Source of the DNA: Microbacterium sulfonylureivorans | Lineage (GTDB): Bacteria > Actinomycetota > Actinomycetes > Actinomycetales > Microbacteriaceae | Length of the DNA: 64,000 bases | Assembly: GCF_003999995.1 (NCBI RefSeq) | Contig: NZ_RJAD01000001.1 | Location: 930,001 to 994,000 of the forward strand | Reading direction: 5' to 3' | Shown here: in pieces, positions 16,000 through 24,066 of the stretch | How positions within the stretch are numbered: the first letter of the stretch is position 1 | Layout: every line of letters begins with the position of its first letter | Made by a program: the position numbers and the translations under genes | The notes under the pieces: model-generated | The model's database searches: none | What the model was told of the DNA's origin: nothing | The model's input: only the letters and a program-made list of their open reading frames with translations

Positions 16000-18900
16000 T
16001 CACCCGCACGATGCCGCACCGTACGGCGCGACGACCGTCGCGGTCACGTCCGGCGATCCGACGACGCCGGCCACCACGGTGACCTCGCCGGCGGCCACCC
16101 CGACCGCTCGGGTGGTGAACACCGACGTCGCCTTCTTCCCCGCCGCGACGGAGGCGACGGTGCTGGATCCGTAGGCGCCGGTCAGCGAGAGGCGAACGGG
16201 CGCATCGTGCCCGTTCGTCACGGCAACCGCGATCACGACCTTGCCCGCGACGCAGCGCGTCGTCGCGGCGGCGGTCACGTCGAGGGCCGGCGCGACCTCC
16301 GCCACGAAGTCGAACGTGTACTCCCTCTCCGTCCCGTCCACGGCCGTGACGGTGACGGATGCCTCACCCTCCGGCCCCTCAGGCTGGACGGTCTCGACCG
16401 AGGCATCGCGATCGACCGGCACCGCCGCGACGACGGGCGCGGCATCCCCCCGCCACGGCACCTCGTACGAGGTCGTCCCGGGAGCGAAGCCGGCGAGGTC
16501 GACGCCGTCCAGGGTCACCCGGGCGAGGTCGGCCACACCCGAGGTCGACGCCGCGGCGGCGAAGATCTCGACCTCCGACACGATCATGTGCGTCGCGTCG
16601 CGCGCGGTGAGGACCAGTCGCACGTCGTCGGCCGCCACTCCCCCGAGCGGCACGTCGACGATCGGCGCGGTGCCGTCGGCGGGCACCGGCACGGGAACGG
16701 TGGCACCGGCCGCCCACGCGCCCGCTCCCACCCGCGTCTCGACGCGCATCGACTGCGGCCAGCTGTTGCTCGAGCCGTCCTTGTAGAAGTACGCGGTCAC
16801 GTGCGACACGGTCTCGCGCTGGGCGAGGTCGTACGTCAGCGTGTCCTGCAGGTTCTTCGTGCCCGACCGCCAGTTCGACCAGCCCTTGTCGGTGCGCAGG
16901 CCGTTCTTCGTGCGATCGACAGAGTACGACGCGCTCTCCGTGAAGGTCGCCGACGCGGCGCTCTGCGCAGCGACATTTCCCTCATCGGCCTCCGTCACGA
17001 TCACCGCCAGGCGGGCGGGCAGCGAACCGCCCGAGCCGTCCGACGCCGTGCCCTGCACCGTCACGACGCCGGTCGCGGCGAATGACGCGTCGGTCACGCC
17101 CGACCAGTCCCACTCGACGTCGAGGGCGAACCGCTGCGGCGCGGTCCCGACCTGTCCGGGGACGGATGCCGGAGCCGACGCCTGCACGCGCGCCAGGCTC
17201 GCTCCCGCGAACGTGGTGACGGAGACCGGATCTGTGGCCGCGAACGAGCCCACGACGACGACGGCCTCGGCCTCGAACGGGGCTCCGAAGACGTCCACGC
17301 CCGAACCCGGGACGGTCACCGTGCCCGCCGTGCTCCAGTCGGCGCCGGACGTGTCCCATGCCACCGATGCAGCCCGCTCGACGCCGCCGTCGTAGACGAC
17401 GGTGACCTGGCCGGGAAGCGCAGGCGCGACGCCGACGCGGGTCGCCGCCTCGACGACCGTCACGTCCCGGATGCCGGTGCCGGCGATCGTCCACCTCTGG
17501 TTGCCGCCGTTGTTGGAGGTCCACGTGCCGACGCCCGCGCCGTCGGCGGAGCTCTGACCGTTCACGTCGAGCACCCGCTCGGCGGCCGCGCTCAGGAGCG
17601 AGAACGTCTTGCCGTCGGTCGTCGACAGCACCCACTGGAGGGACTCGTCGGATGCCGCGGCCGCCGGGTCGCGGTCGACGAGGACAGTGCTCGTGCCCGA
17701 CACGCCGAGCAGGCGCCCGTCGCCGTTCTCCAGCGCGAAGCGGTGCCGATCGGTGCCCCCGCCGGACAGCGTGTGCACGGTCCAGCCCTGCGGACGCGCG
17801 GTCGCGGCGGTGGTGCCGCCGGCGCGGATCGCGAGCCCGGCCGGGTCGGCGGTCAGCGCCTTGCCGCTCTGCACGCCGAACAGCTGATACGTCTTGCCGT
17901 CCTCGAGAGCCGGCGCCTCGGCCGAGACACCGGAGACGCCCTCGACCACGAGCGTCGTCACCGACTTCGCGGGCACGCTCACGACGGCGGTGCGGGTCGC
18001 GGCATCCACCATCACCGACTCGCCCTCGACGAGCGCGTTCGCCGTGACGTCGTCGGCCGGGGACTGCGTCGTCACGACGGGAGTGACCGTCGCACCGGGC
18101 GCGATCTCGCCGAAGCCCGACAGGTCCAGCGTGATGTCACGCGCGGTCGACTCGGTGTTCACGTGGACGAGGGTCAGGCCGTCGCGGTCCTCCTGGAGCG
18201 CAGCGGTGGTCTGGGCGTTGTCGGTGGGGATGAGCGCGTCGCCGGGACGGATGTAGTGCGTGAAGTTGCGGACCGTGTTGTACTTCGCGTTCGTCTGCAC
18301 CCGGCACGACGGGTCGGCCTCGCCGTCGGCGATGCGCCGCACCGAGTCGCCGTTCTCGTCGCAGTCGAAGTCGATGAAGACGCTGCCCCAGTTGAGGTCC
18401 TCGACCTTCTCCATGTTGTAGAGGTCCTCGACCGGCTGCCAGAACACCCACGCGCTCGGCTCGAGCTCGCGCAGGTCGTCGACGATGCGGCCGGCCATGC
18501 CGAGGCCGTTCTCGATGTTGGTGAGGTTGAACCCGGTGCCGTCCCAGTCGCCTTCGACCTCGCTCATCCACAGGGGCTTGTCCGACGCCTTGGCGATGTC
18601 GCGGGCGACGAGACGGTCGCCGGTGCCGTAGGTGTGGACGTTGAGCTGGTCGACGATGTCCTTCGACTCCTGGGTCCACGCGTTCCAGTTCTGCGTGAAG
18701 ATGCTCGGGTTCGTCTCGTCCATGGCCGAGATCGCGACGTCGGTCGCGGCATCCGGCTCGCTCAATCGGGATTCGAGCGCCTTGATCATCAGGTCCTGGC
18801 GCTGCGGTCCGATGTGAGCGCCCTCCTGACGGCTCGCGGTCGTCGGCCACCCGTCGGTGCCGATCCGCGTGGACCAGTACGACGTGTTGGGCTCGTTGAA

Positions 18901-19596
18901 CGGGTCGAGAGTGTCGAACTCGATGCCGTGCTCGGCCTCGAGCTCCTCGACGACGGTCACGAGGTAGTCGGCGAAGTCGTCCATGTCGTCGGCGGCGAGC
19001 TGCTCGGTGCTGCCGTTGTCGATCCCGCCCGACACGTAGCCGCTCTCGGTGAGGAAGTACGGCGGCGAGTTGCTGAACGCCTCCCACTTCGTGACCTTGT
19101 CCTTGAGGGCGTCGATCCACCAGCGCTGCGTCGCGTCGGCGTCGAAGTCGTAGTGCGCAGGGTCGTCACCGTCCCACGCCGCCTCGTATCGGGCCCGGTC
19201 GGCGTACTCGGAGGTCACGACCCCCTCCGCGTCGGAGACTCCGAGGTCGGGGTTCCACCATCCCTCGACGGCGCCGCCCGGTCGCAGGTACGACGGCACG
19301 TCCGTCGCATTGCCGCCGCCGATGTTGTAGCGCGCGATGTTGAGGTTCAGCCCCTCGTCGCCGAACACCTTGTCGAACAGCGCCTGCCGCACGTCGTCGG
19401 GGTAGCCGCCCGTCGCGTTCGCGAACCACACGAGGCTCGTCCCCCATCCCTCGAAGGGCTCCGAGGCGTACGCAGGATTGGGTGTGATCCGCACCGGGAT
19501 GCCGGCGGCCTGGGCCGGCGCGGAGAACGCCGCGAGCGCCGACCCGGCGAGGGCGAACACGGCGGTGGCGGTGAGGATTCGGGGGGCTGACTTCAT
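16000..19596 (-). CDS. Secreted multidomain GH30-like endo-glycanase (probable beta-1,6-galactanase type)
   Basis: 1198 aa from ATG 19596, where the signal peptide begins (ends about AQA, residue 30). The catalytic barrel (about 35-480) has the acid/base Glu235 in DPFNEPN and the probable nucleophile Glu346 in LWMSEVEG, a GH30 pattern. The opening EPFEGWGTSLVWFA resembles the endo-beta-1,6-galactanase branch (GH30_5). C-terminal to it are a ricin-type lectin region (about 570-720), two bacterial Ig-like domains, a discoidin/F5-8-like domain (about 880-1020), a cadherin-like strand domain, and a ~95-aa C-terminal module (RCVAGK, YGSSTVA, FTTR, ending in Cys-Gly) shared with the GH43 and the giant enzyme. 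It probably cleaves arabinogalactan-type side chains outside the cell; the exact linkage is inferred. Confidence 0.85.
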   Translation of the reverse strand: MKSAPRILTATAVFALAGSALAAFSAPAQAAGIPVRITPNPAYASEPFEGWGTSLVWFANATGGYPDDVRQALFDKVFGDEGLNLNIARYNIGGGNATDVPSYLRPGGAVEGWWNPDLGVSDAEGVVTSEYADRARYEAAWDGDDPAHYDFDADATQRWWIDALKDKVTKWEAFSNSPPYFLTESGYVSGGIDNGSTEQLAADDMDDFADYLVTVVEELEAEHGIEFDTLDPFNEPNTSYWSTRIGTDGWPTTASRQEGAHIGPQRQDLMIKALESRLSEPDAATDVAISAMDETNPSIFTQNWNAWTQESKDIVDQLNVHTYGTGDRLVARDIAKASDKPLWMSEVEGDWDGTGFNLTNIENGLGMAGRIVDDLRELEPSAWVFWQPVEDLYNMEKVEDLNWGSVFIDFDCDENGDSVRRIADGEADPSCRVQTNAKYNTVRNFTHYIRPGDALIPTDNAQTTAALQEDRDGLTLVHVNTESTARDITLDLSGFGEIAPGATVTPVVTTQSPADDVTANALVEGESVMVDAATRTAVVSVPAKSVTTLVVEGVSGVSAEAPALEDGKTYQLFGVQSGKALTADPAGLAIRAGGTTAATARPQGWTVHTLSGGGTDRHRFALENGDGRLLGVSGTSTVLVDRDPAAAASDESLQWVLSTTDGKTFSLLSAAAERVLDVNGQSSADGAGVGTWTSNNGGNQRWTIAGTGIRDVTVVEAATRVGVAPALPGQVTVVYDGGVERAASVAWDTSGADWSTAGTVTVPGSGVDVFGAPFEAEAVVVVGSFAATDPVSVTTFAGASLARVQASAPASVPGQVGTAPQRFALDVEWDWSGVTDASFAATGVVTVQGTASDGSGGSLPARLAVIVTEADEGNVAAQSAASATFTESASYSVDRTKNGLRTDKGWSNWRSGTKNLQDTLTYDLAQRETVSHVTAYFYKDGSSNSWPQSMRVETRVGAGAWAAGATVPVPVPADGTAPIVDVPLGGVAADDVRLVLTARDATHMIVSEVEIFAAAASTSGVADLARVTLDGVDLAGFAPGTTSYEVPWRGDAAPVVAAVPVDRDASVETVQPEGPEGEASVTVTAVDGTEREYTFDFVAEVAPALDVTAAATTRCVAGKVVIAVAVTNGHDAPVRLSLTGAYGSSTVASVAAGKKATSVFTTRAVGVAAGEVTVVAGVVGSPDVTATVVAPYGAASCG

Positions 19597-19640
19597 CGTC
19601 GTTCCGTTCTGGGGAGGCGCGTCGTCGCGGAGTGCGGCAT

Positions 19641-19665
19641 GTTTACGCAAACAGTTACCGCGAAC
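19641..19665. promoter_or_regulatory. Tandem LacI-type operators upstream of GH30 gene
   Basis: GTTTACGCAAAC (19641-19652) and GTTACCGCGAAC (19654-19665) fit GTTWNCGNWAAC, 44 nt upstream of the GH30 start. A third match lies before the giant hydrolase at 29632-29643. The regulator is not adjacent. Confidence 0.55.
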
Positions 19666-19728
19666 AAGAGAGTACCGCTCCGGATGCCGCGCTCGCAAGA
19701 CCCCTCACCTCCCCGCCCCCGCCCACAC

Positions 19729-19768
19729 GAATCGTGCCCGGGGCGGCCATCCGCCCCGGGCACGATTC
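19729..19768 (-). terminator. Terminator hairpin after GH43 gene
   Basis: A perfect 18-bp stem (arms 19729-19746 and 19751-19768) closes a 4-nt loop, CCAT. It lies 14 nt past the GH43 stop and before the GH30 promoter. Confidence 0.85.
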
Positions 19769-19781
19769 CGATCCGATGACC

Positions 19782-22700
19782 TCAGCAGGTCAGCGCGTCA
19801 TACGCGACGCTCTCCTCCTGGGTCACGGCTTGGCCGTCCACCACTCCGGTCACGACGGCGCTCACCTCTCCGGCCGGCACCGACGCCTGACGCGTCGAGA
19901 ACGACTGCGTGCTGCGCCTGCCGGGCGCCAGGTCGGCGACCGTCTTCGAGCCGTATGCCGTCTCGAGCGCGACCGTCACGGGGACCTCGCCACCGTTCGC
20001 GGCCGAAACCGCCAACGTGCCCTTGCCCGCCGTGCACCGGCCGACGACGGTCACATCGACCTCGAGGGACGGCGCGGCGACCTCGGCCGCCCAGGCCTCG
20101 AACTCGAGGATGCCGCTCGACCCGCCCGCACTCGCCGTTCCCCACGCCTGCATCAGCGCGCGGAGCTTCGTCGTGGTGACCGGAGCGAACGTGACCTCGT
20201 TGATCGCGGTCGACGAGCGTCCGTACGCGGCATCGGCCGCGACATCCTTCCACTCGCCGGTCGCGAGGTCGACGTACTGGAGCTTCCACTCGCGCGGCGG
20301 GATCATGCCGGCGTTGGCCGTGTCGGCCGAGTCGCGGAAGAACAGCACCCCGGCCTTGTCGACCGTGACGACGCGGTCCCACTCGAGCTGCACCCACTGC
20401 TCGCCGACGTTGGGCCACGTGCCCCACGAGGCTCCGGTGAGCGCGCCGTCGTTGACGGCCGGGACCGAGTTCCACCCCGACGTGTACGACGCGGTGGGCG
20501 TCGCGATCGGGGCGATGTTGCCCTCGAGGGGCGCGTTCGGCGACAGCGGCACGGTGACCGTGGCCTGCGCCGACACGTTGCCCGCGGCATCCTTCGACCG
20601 CAGGTAGACGACGTGACGCTCGTCGTCCACGGGCACCGCGGCGCCGTACGACTGCCAGCCCGTCGGCGCGTCGATCGCGTACTCGATGCCCGAGACGCCC
20701 GAACCGGCGTCCGCTGCGGTGGCGCTCACCGTGCGCGACACGATGTCGAGCGTGCCCGTGACGGTGGGCCGGGTCGCGTCGATGCGGACGGCGAGGGATG
20801 CCTCGTCCGACGTGTTGCCGCCGGCATCCGTCGCCTTGGCCTTCACCGTGTGCTGACCGTCGGCCGACACGGTCGCCTCGGCGAACCGGACGTTGTCGGT
20901 CGCCTGCCAGGCGCCCTCGTCGACGGCGACCTCGATGCGTGTGCGCACGTCGCGGTCGTCGGTCGCGGTCGCCCGGACGGTCACCGGCGAGAGGAACCAG
21001 CCGTTCGCACCCGTGACGCCCGACGCGGTGAGCGTCACTTCGGGGGCCTCGGCGTCGAGGGTCTCTCCGCCGACTTCGAGCTCGGTGAGGCCCACGGCGG
21101 CCGTGCTGTCGCTGTCGGACTGCGCCGTGAGCACGACGCGGACACCGGTCGTGACGACCTCGTCGAACGACACCGCGTTCGGCGCCTCGCGCTCGGTGCC
21201 GTACGAGCCGGCTCCCTCGACATCCACCCACTCGCCGTCGACGAGGACCTGGGCCTTCCAGGACTCGGGCACCGCGACGCCGTCACCGGCGTCCGGGCCC
21301 GCCCGGTCGCTCCAGAAGTGCGCGGTCACGCCGTCCACGCGAACGGGGTCGGCCCACGTGTAGCCGGCCCACCGGGTGTCGGCGTCCTCGGCGGGAGAGG
21401 TCCACACCGGGTGCGCGTCGCCGGTGTAGGCGATCTCGGTGTCGTTCAGCGCGTCGACGGTCGAGCCGGCCGCGGTCGCCTCGGCGGCCGGGGTGCCGGT
21501 CGACGCGAGGTTCGTGCGCCACGGGTCCTCGCCGAGCACGGTGACGGTCGCCGTCACGCGTCCGGCTGCGTAGCCCTCGACGAAGCCGCCGACGGTGAAC
21601 TCGCCGGCGGCGGCGAAGTCGGCGGGATCGACGTCATCCCACCGGACCGGAGCCGCGAGGGTGTCGGCGCCGTACTGCAGCGAGACCGTCTCGGGCAGCT
21701 CGGGCGCCGAACCCACGACCGTCTCGACGGCGACGGGTGCGATGCCGGCGGGCTGTGCCGCGTGCACCTCCCACTCCTCGACGGCGAGCGCCGAGTACTG
21801 CGGCGGGTTCGCCGAGTTCGGCGAGGCGTTGAGCACCGCGCGCAGACGCGTCGTGGTGACCGCGTCGAACGTCACCTGGTGCACGGCCGTGGTCGTCGTC
21901 GGATACCCGCTCGGGTTCGGGACGTTCCTCCACTCCCCCGCATCCCAGTACTGGAGCACCCACGACGACGGGTCGGAGACGCCGTTGCCGGTTCCCGGCG
22001 CGGCGTCGCGCCAGAACTTGATGCGTGCGCGGTCGACGCGGACCGGGGTGTCCCAGTCGTACTGGATCCACTGCTGCGCCGGCCGCGTGCCGGTCCAGCT
22101 GCCCCACATGTCCGGCGGCAGCGGGTTGGGGCGGATGATCTCGTCGTTGAGCGACGTGATCCAGTACTGCGTCGGGATCGGCTCGTTGGACGCCGACGAC
22201 GTGGCCCACGGTGCGACGTTCGACCGCGGCGTGAGGTTCGCCCCGCGCTCAGGGGTCGTCACGACGGGGAGGATGCGCGCGGGGGTCTGGGTGTCGTCCC
22301 ACTCGACCTTGTCGATGGCGACCGAGCGGCGGAAGTGGTTCCCCCCGACGGCGTCGGCCGTGTGGTACGCCATGTACCACTCGCCCTGGAACTCGGCGAT
22401 CGCCGGGTGGCTCGTGGTGGACGACACGGGCGCGAGGATGCGTCCGCGGAACGTCCACGGCCCGAGCGCGCTCGACGCCGTCGAGTAGGCGATGCAGGCG
22501 TGGTAGTTCGCCGGCGTGCACGAGCTCGTCGGTCCGGCGTTGTTCGCGGCGTACGCGAGGTAGTACGTGTCGTTGCGCTCGAACAGCCACGCGGCCTCGA
22601 AGAAGCCCGTCACCCCGGAGGTGATCGTCGTGGGCGTGCCGATGCGCGTCTTCATGTCGGACTGGAGCTCGGTGGCCATCAGCCGGCCGAAGCTGCCCCA

Positions 22701-23276
22701 GTACATCCATACGCGGCCGTTGTCGACGAGAACCGTCGGGTCGATGTTGTGGGCATCGTTGCCCAGGATCGTCTGCGAGACGATCGGGCCGCCGGCGTGG
22801 TCGGTCCACGGCCCGAGCGGGGTGTCGGAGACCGCGACGCCGATGCCGAACTTGTCGGGGGCGGTGCTCGCCGCCTCGTTCACCGGCACATACCAGTAGA
22901 AGCGACCGTCGACGCCCTTCACGACCTGACCGGCGTACGCGCGGCCCGACGTCGCCCAGTCGAACACGGTCTCCGGCCGCATGAGCGCCGGGTGATGCTC
23001 CCACTCGCCGCTGTCGACGTCGCCCGTCGAGAACGCCTGCCACTCGTTCATGATGAAGTCGTTGGTGGTGGTGCCGGCCTGGTCGCGGCCCGCGTGGATG
23101 TACAGCGTGTCGCCGTCGGCGAGCAGGCTCGGGTCGGCGGAGTACACCGAGCCGTCGCCGATGATCGGGTTCTCCGTCGCCGCCACCGCCGGTGACAGCG
23201 GCGAGAGCGTCACGATCAGCGCTCCCACGGCGACGGCCGCCAGCGTGGCGGCCGCCCTCTTCGATCTCAAGACCAC
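19782..23276 (-). CDS. Secreted multidomain GH43 glycosidase
   Basis: 1164 aa from GTG 23276, with GAGG upstream. The signal peptide ends about AVAA (residue 33). The five-blade propeller (about 36-335) has Asp48 in YSADPS (base), Asp179 in HNIDPT (pKa modulator) and Glu227 in GFFEAAW (acid), as in GH43. It is followed by a discoidin domain (about 345-510), an Ig-like domain, a second discoidin, Ig/OmpL47-like repeats (about 735-890), a third discoidin (about 895-1060) and the shared C-terminal module (RCTAGK, AYGSKTVADL, FSTR, final Cys). Probable activity is removal of arabinose, galactose or xylose side chains; the subfamily is not assigned. It lies downstream of the anchored 194-aa protein and the giant hydrolase. 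Confidence 0.88.
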   Translation of the reverse strand: MVLRSKRAAATLAAVAVGALIVTLSPLSPAVAATENPIIGDGSVYSADPSLLADGDTLYIHAGRDQAGTTTNDFIMNEWQAFSTGDVDSGEWEHHPALMRPETVFDWATSGRAYAGQVVKGVDGRFYWYVPVNEAASTAPDKFGIGVAVSDTPLGPWTDHAGGPIVSQTILGNDAHNIDPTVLVDNGRVWMYWGSFGRLMATELQSDMKTRIGTPTTITSGVTGFFEAAWLFERNDTYYLAYAANNAGPTSSCTPANYHACIAYSTASSALGPWTFRGRILAPVSSTTSHPAIAEFQGEWYMAYHTADAVGGNHFRRSVAIDKVEWDDTQTPARILPVVTTPERGANLTPRSNVAPWATSSASNEPIPTQYWITSLNDEIIRPNPLPPDMWGSWTGTRPAQQWIQYDWDTPVRVDRARIKFWRDAAPGTGNGVSDPSSWVLQYWDAGEWRNVPNPSGYPTTTTAVHQVTFDAVTTTRLRAVLNASPNSANPPQYSALAVEEWEVHAAQPAGIAPVAVETVVGSAPELPETVSLQYGADTLAAPVRWDDVDPADFAAAGEFTVGGFVEGYAAGRVTATVTVLGEDPWRTNLASTGTPAAEATAAGSTVDALNDTEIAYTGDAHPVWTSPAEDADTRWAGYTWADPVRVDGVTAHFWSDRAGPDAGDGVAVPESWKAQVLVDGEWVDVEGAGSYGTEREAPNAVSFDEVVTTGVRVVLTAQSDSDSTAAVGLTELEVGGETLDAEAPEVTLTASGVTGANGWFLSPVTVRATATDDRDVRTRIEVAVDEGAWQATDNVRFAEATVSADGQHTVKAKATDAGGNTSDEASLAVRIDATRPTVTGTLDIVSRTVSATAADAGSGVSGIEYAIDAPTGWQSYGAAVPVDDERHVVYLRSKDAAGNVSAQATVTVPLSPNAPLEGNIAPIATPTASYTSGWNSVPAVNDGALTGASWGTWPNVGEQWVQLEWDRVVTVDKAGVLFFRDSADTANAGMIPPREWKLQYVDLATGEWKDVAADAAYGRSSTAINEVTFAPVTTTKLRALMQAWGTASAGGSSGILEFEAWAAEVAAPSLEVDVTVVGRCTAGKGTLAVSAANGGEVPVTVALETAYGSKTVADLAPGRRSTQSFSTRQASVPAGEVSAVVTGVVDGQAVTQEESVAYDALTC

Positions 23277-23417
23277 GTCGTCCTCATTTCTCGGGGCATC
23301 GCCGCGCGCGGCGATGCGGTGCGTGCTGCGGGCGAGGAGCGGATGCCTCTCGCCGATCTTCGTCGTACGGAGGTGCCGCCGCCCGGGTCGGCGCGGCGGA
23401 GGTTCCTCGGGTGGGGC

Positions 23418-24002
23418 TCATGCCGACGCCCGACGTCGGCGCGGCACCGTCACGACGATCGCGGTCGCCGCGCCCGCGATCAGCCCTGTGGCCGCCGCGC
23501 CGAGGAGCAGCGGGGATGCGATCGCGGACGCCGGAGCGTCCGCGATCGCGCCGGCCGCGGCATCCGCCGCCTCCGCCGGCACCGAGGTGTCGCCCGCGCT
23601 GCTGAGCGACGTCGAGATCTCCGCCCCGTCCATCGCGGCCGTGAGTTCGAGGGCGCCCGCCTCGACCGAGACCGGCAGGGCCACGAGCGTGGTCCCGGTG
23701 CCGTCGTCGCCGACGGTGACGGTGCCCACGACGGTCTCCGGTGCGGCGAGCGCGATCTCCCAGACCGTCCCCGGCTCGGCGCCGACGATCGTCACGGGGA
23801 TCGGGTCGCCCACGGCGGCCTGCCGCACCCCGACGTGCAGGGTCGGCTGGGCAGCGGCATCCGCTGCTCGTGCGATCGACGGCGCGGATGCCGGCGACTG
23901 CGCGTGCGCCGTGGATGCGGCGGCCGGCGCGATGACGAGCGCAGCGGCGAGCGCCGCCGAGGCCATCAGCGCCGAACGCCGCGCGATGCGGGCCCTGGTC
24001 AT
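23418..24002 (-). CDS. Small secreted membrane-anchored protein of unknown function
   Basis: 194 aa. A signal peptide (about 1-34, ending AHA) is followed by an Ala-rich extracellular domain of about 110 residues (PTLHVGVRQAAVGDPIPVTI, beta-rich, Ig-like in look) and a low-complexity Ala/Ser linker. A C-terminal hydrophobic helix (about 164-186) ends in PRRRRASA. The layout resembles a wall- or membrane-anchored protein, but there is no LPXTG motif before the helix. It sits between the giant hydrolase and GH43 on the same strand, so a role in docking or surface binding is possible. I do not recognise a family. Confidence 0.7.
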   Translation of the reverse strand: MTRARIARRSALMASAALAAALVIAPAAASTAHAQSPASAPSIARAADAAAQPTLHVGVRQAAVGDPIPVTIVGAEPGTVWEIALAAPETVVGTVTVGDDGTGTTLVALPVSVEAGALELTAAMDGAEISTSLSSAGDTSVPAEAADAAAGAIADAPASAIASPLLLGAAATGLIAGAATAIVVTVPRRRRASA

Positions 24003-24032
24003 GTCAGCTCCTCTTCATCGGAGACGGGATGC

Positions 24033-24061
24033 GGGGGCGCCGGCACGCGGCCGGTGCCCCC
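24033..24061 (-). terminator. Hairpin after the giant hydrolase gene
   Basis: GGGGGCGCCGGC (24033-24044) pairs with GCCGGTGCCCCC (24050-24061) with one mismatch around a 5-nt loop, 5 nt beyond the stop at 24067. It probably ends or attenuates the transcript before the 194-aa gene. Confidence 0.65.
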
Positions 24062-24066
24062 ACGGA

